The translations under genes were made by a program, and so were the position numbers. Of a DNA stretch of 64,000 nucleotides, positions 1-11,505 are shown piece by piece. Source of the stretch: Butyriboletus loyo (lineage: Eukaryota; Basidiomycota; Agaricomycetes; Boletales; Boletaceae); the NCBI GenBank assembly GCA_038093515.1, contig JBBPSI010000003.1, positions 583,219 through 647,218 of the forward strand, read 5' to 3'. The notes below the pieces were generated by a model. The model saw nothing but the letters and a program-made list of their open reading frames with translations. It searched no databases and was not told the DNA's origin. Positions within the stretch are counted from its first letter, which is position 1, and every line of letters starts with the position of its first letter.

Positions 1-42
1 TGCTTTCCTCCCACATACCATCTCTTTCTCATGTCAAACCAG

Positions 43-1994
43 TGTGGAAGCTGCTACTGCTGAAGATGTGGACACATCTGTCGCTCGGGCTCATGCCGCA
101 TACAAATCTGGGGTATGGTCTAGAGCGCCCCTTCTAACCCGCTCTACCGTTCTCTCGCGCCTGGCTCAACTCCTTGAGGAGCGCACCCCAACCATGGCAA
201 ATATAGAGACTCTGCAGACCGGAAGGGCCATCCGAGAGATGACCACTCAGATAGGTCGCTTGCCAGAATGGCTGTGGGTTCATTCTTTCGCGAGTTCGAC
301 AGTCACGACTCATCCAAGGATGCAGACGCTATTATGCCGCTCTACTGAGGACACACCAAGGATTCGTGGCACCGACCCAAGGAAAATTGCTCAACATTGT
401 GTGTCGTGTTCCGCTTGGCGTCGTCGCCCAAATCACTGTGAGCTTGTAAACAACTCACCACCTCTCCGAGCTCTCATCAGAATGAAACGAAAATAGCCTT
501 TCAACCATCCTTTGCTCATCGCCGTAAAGAAGATTGCCCCTGCGTTGGCTGCTGGAAATAGTGTCATCGTCAAACCGTCAGAGGTAATGTTCCCAGTGTT
601 CGAGTTCGGTCGCTAGTAATAGTCTATGTAACAGCTTGCACCAATTTCGTTGCTTGAATTCTCCAAACTAACACAAGAAGCAGGAGGTCGGTGATCAGTA
701 GCGTTTCGTTGACATGCCAGCCGACCACGACGTAGTGCCTGATGGCGTGTTCACCGTTCTTCCTGGTTACGGACACACCACGGGGAAGCAACTTGCCTCT
801 CATCCACTCGTTCGAAAAGTTGATATAACGGTAAGCAGTCATGCTTGGCCTTCATGCTTCGAATCAGGAACTCTCATACAAAGGCTGGAACACAAACCGG
901 GCGTGCGTTAGGTGCCGTTGTTGGTGCCAACTTGGCTGCATTTACTGCCGAGCTAGGTGGAAAAGTGAGCTTTCAGATGACCGCTTGGGCCCCTGGTTGA
1001 TCCCATGGTCAGGCTCCAATCGTTGTGTTTGATGACGCAGACCTTGCCTCAGCAGTAAATGGTGTCGCTTTTGCATCGTTCGTCGCCTCTGGACAGACAT
1101 GCGTTTCGGGAACCCGGATAATCGTTCAGGAAAAGATATACAACAGGTTCCTGCAAGCGTTTCTGGACAAGGTCGAAAGAATACGACGGCGAATGGGAAA
1201 TCGTAAGTTTCGTATCTTGCTTCCCCGCGAGCAAGATGTCCAAATACCAGCTGTTTTCAGCTTCGAATCCACAATCCTCCATGGGGTCCGTTATCTCCAG
1301 TAAACATCTCGAGCGGATTGAGCGAATGGTTCAAAGCCGCAAGAGCGGGGAAATCGTTGCCGGCGGAGAACGAATGACGGGGAAGTCGGCACTTGATAAT
1401 TTCGACCTCTCCAGGGGAAGCTTCTATCCGCCAACGGTCATCACAGATGTGGACACTACAGATGAAATATGGCAAGAAGAAATATTTGGACCCGTGGTCA
1501 TCGTGAAGAAGTTTTGTGTAAGCAGCAGCCCTACTGTTCGGGGATACTTGATAAATGGTGGTCCGTCGCAGGAAGAGGAGGAAGGCGTGATGCTCGCCAA
1601 CGCATGCAAATACGGGCTGGGTGCAGGAATATGGTCTTCGGACTTGTCAAGGGCGCACCGCGTCGCGGATGCGATTGAAGCAGGTCTTGTGTGGGTGAAT
1701 ACCCACCATCGCAACGATCCCAGCTCTCCTTGGTACGTGTTTATGAAGAGGGGCGTCTACCTGGGATGAACCCGCTTGTTGCAGGGGCGGCATGAAAGAA
1801 AGCGGAATTGGTCGGGAAAATGGACTCGAGGCATTCGAAGGATGTACGTAAACATATCCAAGGGTTGAACACGCCTAACAAGAATTATAGACTCACAAAG
1901 TAAATCAGTCATTCTCAACACGGCGAATGCGGAGGAATCCCGTGTCACCGATGACTGGTTCGCAGACTGCGGTGATGTGAAGCGATATGGTTGA
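43..1994 (+). CDS. Aldehyde dehydrogenase (NAD(P)-dependent), 5' end outside window
   Basis: Oxidises an aldehyde to the acid with NAD(P)+, probably in the cytosol or mitochondrion. Eleven exons can be joined in frame: 43-273, 326-437, 497-583, 635-686, 736-830, 884-964, 1013-1202, 1261-1517, 1572-1732, 1785-1843, 1891-1994. Family landmarks appear in the right order: the PFNHP segment with its oxyanion Asn, KPSE with the cofactor-binding Lys, the ELGGK general-base Glu, SGQTCVSG with the catalytic Cys (codon 1100-1102), the EEIFGPV motif and a C-terminal [11 protein letters not shown] segment. The visible part begins after a CAG acceptor at 40-42, so the first exon(s) lie upstream. No frame damage is seen once introns are removed. 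The substrate cannot be told from sequence. Its 3' end faces that of VPS60. Confidence 0.93.
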
Positions 1995-2707
1995 GAGCAA
2001 TTTTCAAGACTGTAAATCCTGGCTTTGCTATATCGGATCCGTGAATTGTACTAATGCCTCGGTGCTGAATACATTCTCATACTACAAAACTCGATAAATT
2101 GAAGTGTACCATCTCTGGTCAGTCACAAAATATCACAGGAAGTAGTAACGCTCCGCTCAGCCGAGCTAACACTGCAGCGATGCTGCGAAACGTGCCGCAC
2201 GCTCGAAGTCAAGTAAAATTTATGCCTACGGAGTGTCATTTAGGTGTCGTTAATGAATCTTGACTACGGAAGATTGAGAACTCCAACTATGTGGTGCATG
2301 CGCAGTGTCAAACGAGGGTGAACTAGAGTGAATGTAAGAATATGAATATCTACCTTCTGGCGAGAAGTACCTGTGCGATACTACTGTAGGATGTTGAAAA
2401 TCCATTTGGGAGCAAGTGTCTGGTAGATCCACGAACGAACCGTAGTGCAGCCCGGCCTGGGAGTAGAAAATGATCAGCTTGTTGGGAGTATTCACACTTG
2501 CACTCGGCAACCCCGTCATTCAGTGACTTTGCCTCTTGTCACACGGATCAACGAAAACTGCACGGATTGATGTCGTTCAACTCAGCAGAGTCTCCAAATG
2601 ATGATTAGTTACACTGTGGTTGACAAAATTGTGTGCTATTACAAGTCTTTAAATACTGACTAGGTATGTGGGTTGACCAGGAAAGTGGTAACCGATAGTA
2701 TGATCCC
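1995..2707. other. Intergenic, convergent 3' flanks
   Basis: Between the stops of the aldehyde dehydrogenase (+) and VPS60 (-). I see only short chance reading frames, no RNA gene and no repeat; it presumably holds the two 3' UTRs. Confidence 0.6.
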
Positions 2708-3708
2708 TTATCCCGTCGACTTGACTGCTTCTTTGTGGCTAGGCTGTTACGCGGAACATCAACGGGTCGTTATCACAACCATGGAACACAGAAGACATAC
2801 CTCGCTGAGCTCGACTGGTGGTTCGTCCACAAAGTCTGGGACCTTGTTGAGGTCCGCAAGGTAAGAGGTTCCTTCCTCCTCTTCCTCGAGTTGCAATGCG
2901 TCCAGCTCTGCGAGAACCTTAGGCGACAAGAGATGCAGCGCGAGGGAAAGAACTTGCCAGCTTCAAGATCTGCTTCGTCAAGCTCATCAGGTACAGCATA
3001 AGATCTCCCTAGAGACTCCTGTATCTCGTTGGCCTGCTCCAACAACTCCTCCATATCATAGTGCATATTCTATCGTCTAGTGAGTGATAGCAGAGGCCCG
3101 TTCGGCACGATACACAGACGCACTTCTATCTTGTCGATATCAATCTTCCCATACTGCTTTTTCATTTCCTTGTTCGCAAGCTTCATCGCTTCCACGGTCG
3201 CCATCGTGTTCCTTAGGTTCTCGGTGGTGATTGCGGCGGACTCCATGTTGAACGTTTGTTGTGCCAATTGGGCGAGTTGACCTTCGTACATCTTCTTTTG
3301 CCGAAGGACGCGAAGGGCACGTTGTTCGATCGCTCTCTGTTGGACGGGTAACGGACACGAGTACGAATGCGAATGGGAGTGTGGGTATGAGCATGAGCAT
3401 AGGGCACAAATTATGTACCGCAGTCGGGGGTTCGTTCATACCTTGCCTGGTCCACTGCGGAGTTTGCTCATTTGCTCCTTGTACCGCATCAATTCACCAT
3501 CGAGTTTCTTGATGTTGACCTCGATCGAGGCTATCCGTGCATCTGTCTGGGTTCACGGTTGCGGTCAGCGATGCTTTGTCAAACAGGAATCGGAAATGAC
3601 GGAGGAGGCTCTCTCTCGTGGGGATTAGGAAAGACCTACGGAATTGATGGCGTCCTGTAGAGTTGGTTTGGGCTTCTTGGCAGCAGACGTGCCGAATATT
3701 CGATTCAT
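2708..3708 (-). CDS. VPS60: ESCRT-III subunit Vps60/CHMP5
   Basis: SNF7-family subunit that polymerises on endosomal membrane and, in yeast, recruits Vta1 to stimulate Vps4 in multivesicular-body sorting. Six exons on the minus strand join to 213 codons: 3640-3708, 3442-3546, 3124-3336, 2958-3069, 2801-2907, 2708-2743. The N-terminus starts MNRIFGTSAAKKPKPTLQD, followed by basic helices (KLDGELMRYKEQM, RALRVLRQKKMYEGQ), the central TTENLRNTM segment, and the acidic half DMEELLEQANEIQESL with LDEADLEAELDALQLEEEE. Length fits the family (about 215-230 aa). Four introns are GT-AG; the one after the LEA codons starts GCAAGT, a GC-AG intron. The last 11-codon exon is the least certain part. Confidence 0.93.
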
Positions 3709-3960
3709 GGTGATGGGGAGGTGAGATGGCTGCGGTAAGGGCTTTGGTTGTGCTACACCTTGACCGAGTCAGATGTCACACTGTAGGACTGGATTGTATA
3801 TTTTCGACGGTCCAAATGCTGCAAGCACCCCAGATCTACATCGAGCACCCATGCTAAACAAGGTGCACTGGGAACACGACCGTGCTGTCCTACTCTTACA
3901 ACCCTCAAACATCTCTCAACCACCGCCGAGTTGGTGTCAACCATTGCAGCCGAACGCGCC

Positions 3961-5891
3961 TTATGAAAGGAATCCCCTCACGGCTCCCCCAACATTTAGC
4001 ACGTCGAGCCTGTGAGAAAAGATAACATAGTCAGTCTTTGACGCCTTAAACACCTAAAGGCATGCTTCGTTTGCCTTGCGTCAAAGCAGTAGCAACCCAG
4101 AATCATCTGATTAGACGGCTTAAATGCCACGGGGAGGGATCAATCCGGGTGTAAGGTGTGGGATCCGCCGCGCGCATCGGCATATAATAGTATACCAGAA
4201 TGTTTGAGAGACCGATCTCAAACTTTACGCGCTTCTCCCGCTTCTCCTGCTTCTCGCCTAGGTATAAATGAACAAGACACTTACAAGAAAGTGTCGTGTC
4301 CCCATACGCCGCCGAGTTCAAAGTAACTGACTTGGGTGTTGCCTGCCATTCTGAGGGCATCGACGAGTTCGCGTTGTTGCTCAACTGGGAATAGGATATC
4401 GCTTTGTACACCCAAAACAAGGATGGGTGTGGATGCGAGCGGACCGAGGCCTTTGGCCAGTGTAGGCAAGTGCGGAGCTTGATTGGTTGGTGGGGGATGC
4501 GACTTGGAGTGCGAGGCGCTCTGCGGCGGGGTGGATGTGGGTGGAGGGGGAATGGATGTATGGGGGGGATGCATGCCAAGTTGTTCAACGGCAGGCAGGG
4601 TGAGATCAAATAGGTCCATCGCTTTCGAGATGTAAAGGAGAGAGTTGGCGTCGTATTTCAAACAAAATTGTTCTCCCTGGCGAGCAAGGCAAGTCAAAAA
4701 TACATTATATCACCCATTAAATCACAATCTCAGGTAGAGGCTTCCCGACAGAAACGTACCTGATGGTCAAGATAAGTTTCGATGAGGAAATCGGGACATA
4801 GCGTTGGTGACCTGGAACGATCATGCGATGACTTGTGTGGAAAGGCATCATCATTGCGCAACTTGCGACCAAATCGTAAGTCCCATTCTGGACCGGAGCG
4901 GTAAGTTATTGTAGCGATCTCTGATGGGATTCAGGATAGGTAAATCTGGGATGGAGAAGGATGTACTGACGACGAGCAAGCTTCATTCCAATGTGCGGAG
5001 GCAAGCCATCATAATAGAAGCCATTGTTCCAATTAGGGTCGGCCATGAGGACTGGGGGGAGGTCAATAGAAGGGTAGAATGTGGATGAAGGTGCGGACCG
5101 CTTCTTTGGGCATGACGCATTGCTATGCTTCCCGGACTGCTTCTGGCGGTGCCACTGATACTGACGATTTTGCGGACACGATCAGGGAATAGCCAGCCTG
5201 CGGCGAGGCTCTGCATGGCACCCATGGAAGAGCCGACACTGGCGTAGAGTCGATCGATGGCAAGGGAATCCAACAGGTGGAATTGAGCCCTGACCATGTC
5301 AAATATGGACAAGATCGGGAAGCGTGTGGCGAAACGCTGACCGGTTGTTGGATCGATCGAGGACGGGCCAGTGGAGCCGTAGCAGCCCCCAAGGACGTTT
5401 GTGCATATGACGAAGAAGTGATTTGTGTCGAGGGCCTTTCCTGGACCGATGAATTTTTCCCACCAACCGGGGGCGGGATTCGAGGAAGTGGAAGCGGCAT
5501 GGGAGGAAGCAGACAAGCCGGTATGGAGAAGAATGGCGTTGTCTCTGGCGGGAGAGAGGGTGCCCCATGACTCGTAAGCGATATCAAAGGATGATAAGGA
5601 AGATGAGTAGGTGAGCGGGAAAAGATGGGGGTGGTGATAGATGTTGTAGGATTTGGGGTTTGGACGGGCATAGGGTGGCTCGGGACCGATGTCTGCTGGC
5701 GAGGGTTGCGGGGCGCGGGAGAGAGAAGCTGCGATGATGCGGGACTCTCGCTTGGCATGGGCATCCACGCAGGGGAATGAGGGGGACGGGGAGTGGGCTA
5801 CGGCGGCACGGAAGAAGGAGGAGGAGGAGGAGGAGGAGGAGCGTGGTGTGATGTGTCTGAGCCTGAGCAGGGGGCGGAATGAGCGGAACAT
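3961..5891 (-). CDS. Homoserine/serine O-acyltransferase (MET2/cysA type), probably mitochondrial
   Basis: Alpha/beta-hydrolase acyltransferase that activates the hydroxyl of homoserine or serine for sulfur-amino-acid synthesis. Five exons give 491 aa: 5099-5891, 4971-5051, 4760-4920, 4285-4676, 3961-4009. The N-terminus is Arg/Ser/His-rich without acidic residues ([19 protein letters not shown]), like a mitochondrial presequence. The catalytic triad is visible: Ser in [10 protein letters not shown], Asp in VQSDILFP, His in GVWGHDTFL. Other family signatures are [22 protein letters not shown], and the last exon [17 protein letters not shown] Pro-rich insertion ([10 protein letters not shown] region) lies before the Asp. 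The last intron is about 275 bases, far longer than the others. Fungal cysA-like enzymes act on serine and Met2 on homoserine; the acceptor and acyl donor cannot be decided here. It shares a divergent promoter with the 6288 gene. Confidence 0.92.
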
Positions 5892-6012
5892 GGTCGTCGA
5901 AGTGAACGCCGAGATGTGACCCCCCCAATCCCGTCGTGACCCCCAAGCACCTGAATGAGCGGAACATGCGATCCTTTTGACCCCCCCAATCCCGTTGTGA
6001 CCCCCCAGACAG
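5875..6012. repeat. Short direct duplication over the acyltransferase start codon
   Basis: The segment GAATGAGCGGAACATG, which is the complement of the first codons of the acyltransferase, occurs at the real start (near 5876-5891) and again 76 bases upstream. Each copy is followed by a near-identical TGACCCCCCCAATCCCGT block. The upstream copy supplies a second ATG (5967, minus) in a different frame that overlaps the main start. Confidence 0.7.
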
Positions 6013-6287
6013 AAGCACTGCCTACACGTGTTGTATCCACCGTCGCCGTCCTCGATGACAGTCCTCTTCCAAAACTTGTCTCAGCACTGTCCCGGCCAAC
6101 GCCGCTGACGACCAAGGACCATGACCGCACCTAGCCCTTCTCCCAGGCGCGAGAACAAAGTTTGTCCAGCTCCTCTTGTCCCTCTTCCTCCCTAACACTT
6201 TCCTCCCAGTTCACTGCGTTCTTCCGCTCCCGCTCTCGTTCACGCTCTCGTTCACGTCCTCAACACAACCTGGCCCCGTCCGACCCC
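5892..6287. promoter_or_regulatory. Divergent promoter region with CACGTG box
   Basis: This 396-base region separates the starts of the acyltransferase (-) and the Ser/Pro-rich gene (+). A CACGTG palindrome sits at 6025-6030, about 135 bases upstream of the acyltransferase start. In yeast CACGTG is the Cbf1 site of sulfur-assimilation genes, so a role here is a reasonable inference only. The C-run duplication described separately occupies 5892-6012. Confidence 0.45.
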
Positions 6288-8808
6288 ATGTCACCCACGC
6301 CCGACTCCTCGTACCCTCTACCCGCTCACCCCCATCCCCGCCATCCACATATGGACTCTTTGTCCTTCGACAACCCCCCATCCAGCTATGCCAAGGCGTC
6401 CGTCCGTTCTCAAAACCGTCCAGTCTCTTCCACGACGACCGCTACCCACTCTACGATCACCCCGCTTCCTTCCGATGCCTTGAGGAATAGGATGAATCGT
6501 GGGCGCCACCCATATCCGACCACCCCTCAAAGTACTGATGCCCACCCGTCCTTGGCACATCACGATCAATCCAGTGACACTGTCAATTATGATTACGATG
6601 ATCACCATTTCCCTCGCTCCGAAACACCCTCCTCCACCAGGCGCAAGTTGATTTTGCGCTCCCTTTTCGGAATTCCCTTGACTCGTAGATCCTCTTCATC
6701 CACTTCCACCCCACAACAATCTTCCTCGACCTCGCACAGAAAAGGTTCCACCTCCACCTCCGCATCTGATCCTAGAAGCAAGCCATCCCGTAAACACTCT
6801 TTCAGATTGACCTCTCGCCCTAGTACACCAAAGTCTGTCGGCGACTCCTCTCTTTCAAAATCTCCTTATTCCATTCCTGTCCCATCCAGTCCACTTCCTT
6901 TATCCGCCAGCCCCCGCCGCCGATCATTTGGTCTCGGCGGCTCTCAGCGCAGCACTCCAAAATCATCTACCGGCAATTTACCTCTGCCACATCCACAGTG
7001 CCCTCAACCTGGTCGTTCCCATGGTAGAAGACACTCGGTCGGTTCAGAGCGCCCACCACATGACAGTGCAGTTGCTCTTCCGGAAGAGCCCTCACATCGG
7101 ACTTCCCACAAAGGACCCCATCTTCTCCCCGACAGCGGGGCTCGGAATAAAGGCAAGGAAAGAGAAATTTTCTTCTCTAACTCGGAGAGATCCTTTCCCG
7201 ACTCTCGCCCGTCCATCGATTTCCCTTCGCAATCTCTCCCAGAAGATCCTTCTTCCATATCTCGGAATTACCTTTCATCGCAGTTCACAGGTCTTCCTGG
7301 CTTCCTACATCTACCTACCGTAGATTCGGCCTCATCTGAGGAGAACGAACATTCGTCCATTCTTGCACTACATCGTTCGCCTGTGATACCCCGCATCATC
7401 CATACCCCACCAACTCCACAGCGCCTGGGAGAAAAGATAGACCCCCCTTCCAGGCCGAGTACTACTCCGCCTGGAGTCGATTCTGGCAAGGTCCAGTTTG
7501 CCAAAGGCAAGACTGTTACTATATCCCATCGAGAACAAGTCCTAGTCTCAAACTCTCAGTCACACGCAGACGCCCAACACACGGTTTCGTCCAAGGGGCG
7601 TTTCACTCCCCGATTTTTTGGCGGCAAAGATTTGCCTAAAACAAAGGACGGAAACGAGCAGAAATCAAGCAAGCGAACAGCTGCTGGTACTTCTGATGGA
7701 CCCATCCACAAGACATCTGGCTCTAATATGACCGTCCCTGCGCGCAACATGACAAATCACCGGAGCAAACTTGGGAGCTTTGATTTTGAGCGTCCTGTTT
7801 CTGCGCTCAACAAGAGTAGTTCTACCGTTGATCGGCAGGGAACACATGTCCCAAATGGTAACTCGTCCCATTCAAAGATTGGTCTGCACTCATTGGAGCG
7901 GACTATCTCGGACGACTCTACGCGGGGTGGAAAGTCCCGCTTGATTGTGCATCATCATGGACAAGCAGAATTGCCCATGTTGTCTCAATTAAAGCCAGAT
8001 CATACGGGCGACACGTCGGTTGTATCGTTCTCGTCTGTCTCTCTGCAGACAAGATCGACTGGCGGTGGGACTGGGACTGGGACTAACACACCGGCAGGGC
8101 AATCCTCCAGTTGGGGTCGCGCATCTGGCAGGCGTATTCTACGCACTTCGCATGGAACATTCGCGTTTGAGCATCCCTCTTCGGTGCCTAGTTCTCCAAA
8201 TCCTCAAGCCTTCAATTTGCCAAGTGAGCCAAATCAAAATGGTCTCCCTGGATACATACCCGGTCTTCCTCAATCTCAACCCACAACTCCATTATATGCC
8301 ATCCTCGACGCTCGAGTAAAACATTCACGGGGACAAAGTTACAATACATCGGAATACGCTGAACCGTGTTATTCAAAAACCAGTGAACGTAAATCCAAAG
8401 GAAAAGGGCGTTCCCTTGATCTCGGTTTGGGTCTTTCTTGGGCACCTTCGCGTGTACGTGAAGACGTCCTTATGCCGGGGTCCATTCTGGCTCGGGAAAA
8501 GGCGAAGCTGGAGAAAAACAAGGCAAATGGGACCAATGTCACCAAGGTATTTGAAAGTCTACTATCCGAGTCCCGTTTCCAGGCTTTCAAAAAATGCAAG
8601 GACTCTTGTTTTGCACCTGTCGTCGACCTTTTGTCTGATGCGATCTGCAGACGTCCACCGCTTCGACGCGCATGTTATCCCGCTTGAGGGTCCCTCTGGA
8701 CTGCTAGCCTGTGTTGATAAACTCCTCGCAGAATCTGGTGTCAGTGAGCAAGAAAGAAAGAAACTCGTGACTGAGTTTACCGTGTTCGTCGAGGGTCATA
8801 GTGGGTGA
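6288..8808 (+). CDS. Ser/Pro-rich low-complexity protein, unknown function
   Basis: Two exons, 6288-8556 and 8651-8808, give 808 aa. The frame is open upstream to 6162 but the first ATG is at 6288 (MSPTPDSSYP), which I chose. The protein is dominated by Ser, Pro, Arg and His with many short SPxR, RRSFG and STPK pieces typical of phosphorylated disordered scaffolds. There is no membrane segment or recognisable enzyme domain. Only the end looks folded: VHRFDAHVIPLEGPSGLLACVDKLLAESG, reached by splicing at GAAA|GTCTAC and CTGCAG|AC. Without that intron the frame ends at 8687 in an unrelated tail. Function unknown. Confidence 0.75.
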
Positions 8809-9094
8809 TATTGTTGATGATCTGTGGTGTGCGCATGTGCGCCGTACCTTCTTGGTTGTTGGTAAATTTTCGTTACTTGGGGTCTTGATCATGGCTTCAT
8901 ACTTGCATCGCTTTTTATTGCTTGCTATACCATATATTTTTCGGTAGTAAGTCGTGTCACTCCTTGTCTCTAATCTCAGCTGGGTCCCAGCCTCATCCGT
9001 TTAATGTTAATTATTGTGCTCCCGGAGTGATCGAGTGAATACAAGCCAAATTGGAAGTACTAGAGTACATGAATTCGGTGTCGATGCGCTCTGA

Positions 9095-9932
9095 CTATGT
9101 TGCAGGTCGAAGGGCTCTCAGTCTTTCCACCAGCTTATTATCCTCTTCGCCGATAGTCTCGCCTTTGGTTAGATCAGCCACGACACCGGAGAGGTCTTTG
9201 GCAGCGAGATCATGTTGTAACTCTATGTTTGCCTCTTCTGCTGTCTGCCGCATAAGCTGATCTATCTGATCCTGGGGTGTGGAGACGGCCGTCGTGCTGG
9301 ACATTGCGTCTTCCATGTATGACGTCTGGACGTCCAGATCCGAGAATTGAGTCTCGAATTTGTCCATCACGAGCGAGATCTTGGAAAACGATGAGTGGCT
9401 TTCAAACGTCGCATATTTTGTCTGCAGGACGCACCTTCTCCAGGTTCATGCTTTCCATTGCTCTGTCCATCCCTTTGACTACGGATGTCATGTTGCCCGT
9501 TACCTGTCTCATTGTGACCGCAGTCTCCACCCTGCTTGCGACTGCATCGATACGACTAGCGAGACGCAGTAAATTCAAAGACTCTGATTTCTTCCGTATC
9601 GCGTTGGAAGCGTATATCCGTGCGCCGTCGTTGTTGCCTTGTTGGAGCGCCTGTCATGGATATCACCACATTGTCAATCGGCACAGAAAGATATGAACAC
9701 GCCAAGTCGAACAGACCTTCTTTAACCTCGACTTCTCCGCAGTCTCGTCTTTCTGCGCCTTCTTTGCTTGTCTGTTCAGCGTCTTTGCGGTGAACTGTGT
9801 GACGCAGTATCAGAATGGATCTCGAATAGTTATGGCGGCGAGCAAACTTTGAGTTGGAACAAGGTCTCTGTGGGTGTGTTAGACGTACTACGGTTGGTTG
9901 TGCGTGGTATACTCACTCTCCATGTTACTCAT
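9095..9932 (-). CDS. DID2: ESCRT-III-associated protein Did2/CHMP1 (Vps46)
   Basis: SNF7-family subunit that recruits Vps4 through its C-terminal MIM1 helix to disassemble ESCRT-III at endosomes. Five exons give 204 aa, the length of yeast Did2: 9917-9932, 9848-9867, 9717-9794, 9435-9650, 9095-9379. Visible features are the start [21 protein letters not shown], the basic [16 protein letters not shown], the highly conserved [20 protein letters not shown], and a C-terminal acidic stretch ending [16 protein letters not shown] with the L..RL..LR MIM1 pattern. The first two coding exons are tiny (16 and 20 bases). Its start faces the FEX1 start across about 175 bases. Confidence 0.95.
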
Positions 9933-10106
9933 GTTGGAAGCGCTGGTGGTGGTAAGATATAATACTATGATCAGTCATGTGACCATTTTTGGAAGCGTTC
10001 TCTATCCAGCGATGAACGAAGAGGCAGCGCCGACAGCTCGCGCTGTAAACCGCCCGAGGTTTTCCTCGAATCCTTCGTCTAGCACCCTCCCAGTGAGTGA
10101 CGAGGC

Positions 10107-11358
10107 ATGCCACAGGCTCATTTGCTTAATCTAGCCAAACGTCAGCACGATGTCGGCTCCATTATCGCCAGCCACCGTTCGGTAGCCTCTGCGGGTTCTC
10201 TGGCCACCATAGACCGTCCCCCCGACGAACTTGAAGGTTTACCCCCTGCTAAAGTATATCGCCCTTACTCTGTCCATGTCTTTGCCCTCCTCATGCCCGC
10301 TTCCATCTTTGGCGTGCTTGCCAGGCTTGGTCTACAAGCTTTGGTGACATATGATGGACAGAGCGTCTTTCCATTAGCCTACGTCCAAGCCACTGGTTGC
10401 TTCATTATGGGTGTCGCCTTGGGCATGAAAACTCCGTTCGGTAACTTGTGAGCGTGCTTTCCACGTTATTGTCGCAATCAGTTATCCAGTCCTATCAAGC
10501 TATGGACCCTTGTATACAGCAGTTACAACAGGTCAGATCGACTGCGTTCCCTTACACCACACTATCTATCTTTCCGACTCAGCCATTTCACAGGATTTTG
10601 TGGATCTTTGACCACGTTTTCTGGCTGGCAGGTTGACATATTCGACTCTTGGGTCAATTCTGGACAGTTCCATAGAGGGGGACTTAGAGACGTAAGTTTC
10701 TCCCTATCATCGGGTCCCTCGCCTGATTTTACGTCCGCAGTTCATAGATGGCCTCACTAAAACATGGATTACCCTCTTGTTATCGCTGGCTTTTCTCAAG
10801 TTCGGGGTATACATCGCCGGCTCGATCTTACCATACCTCCCGTCCCTGAGACCACCCAAGAGAAACATGCGCTACTGCCTCACCGTCTTATCTATCTTGA
10901 CATACGCTGCCACCTTCCCTGCATATTTCCGCTTCCCTGCCAATTACCGACACCAGGCGACTGCGGCCCTCCTGTTCTCTTACCCAGGAACATTGATGCG
11001 ATACTTGCTTTCAATTAATCTAAACCCGCGAATCAAGCTCTTCCCCTTGGGCACTTTCACCGCGAATGCACTAGGCACCGCGCTTCTCGGCGTATTCCAC
11101 GTTCTGCAGGGTGTGCCTTCTGCTGTCACCCCTGACGCGTGTTCTTTGCTACAGGGTCTGGGCGATGGGTATTGCGGGTGCCTTACAACGGTGAGCACGT
11201 TTGCGGCAGAAGTAGACGCACTAGAAGGACGGAAGGCATCGTTTTATGTGATCCTGAGTTGGGTGGTCGGGCAACTCCTGCTCCTTGTTATCATGGGATC
11301 CTCATTCTGGGCGGGTCATGTCAGCGAGCAGTTGACGTGCAGTTTCGAGGAATCCTGA
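10107..11358 (+). CDS. FEX1: FEX-type fluoride exporter (two fused CrcB domains)
   Basis: Plasma-membrane fluoride channel that exports F- and protects the cell from fluoride. Four exons give 362 aa: 10107-10447, 10500-10531, 10594-10691, 10741-11358. Both halves are visible. Domain 1 has FGVLARLGLQAL, the exon junction FYGPLYTAVTTGFCGSLTTFSGW and then a variable DSWVNSGQFHRGG loop. Domain 2 has YPGTLMRYLLSINLN, PLGTFTANALGTALLG with the pore Asn, and GLGDGYCGCLTTVSTF. The duplicated G(F/Y)CG.LTT.S motif is the CrcB/FEX hallmark. Several hydrophobic helices flank each motif. The N-terminal 50 residues are hydrophilic. I preferred the ATG at 10107 because splicing from an ATG at 10012 would need a 23-base intron. 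Confidence 0.94.
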
Positions 11359-11505
11359 GGGGGTGGTGAGGAATGAGTTTCGTTTCATGAGGCCATGTAG
11401 TAATAATTATCAGACTTTGCTTGCACGTAGCGGAGTCTGAATTTATCTACGGGTTACCCGATCGAGGTGCTGCAACGCCAGGCTGATTGAGCTGTGCAAC
11501 TTTCC

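Noticed and set aside
6162..6287. N-terminal extension of the Ser/Pro-rich protein to 6162
   Set aside because: The extension has no ATG; the first ATG in frame is at 6288.
10012..10092. An upstream first exon for FEX1 from the ATG at 10012
   Set aside because: Joining it in frame would need a 23-base intron; the ATG at 10107 is simpler.
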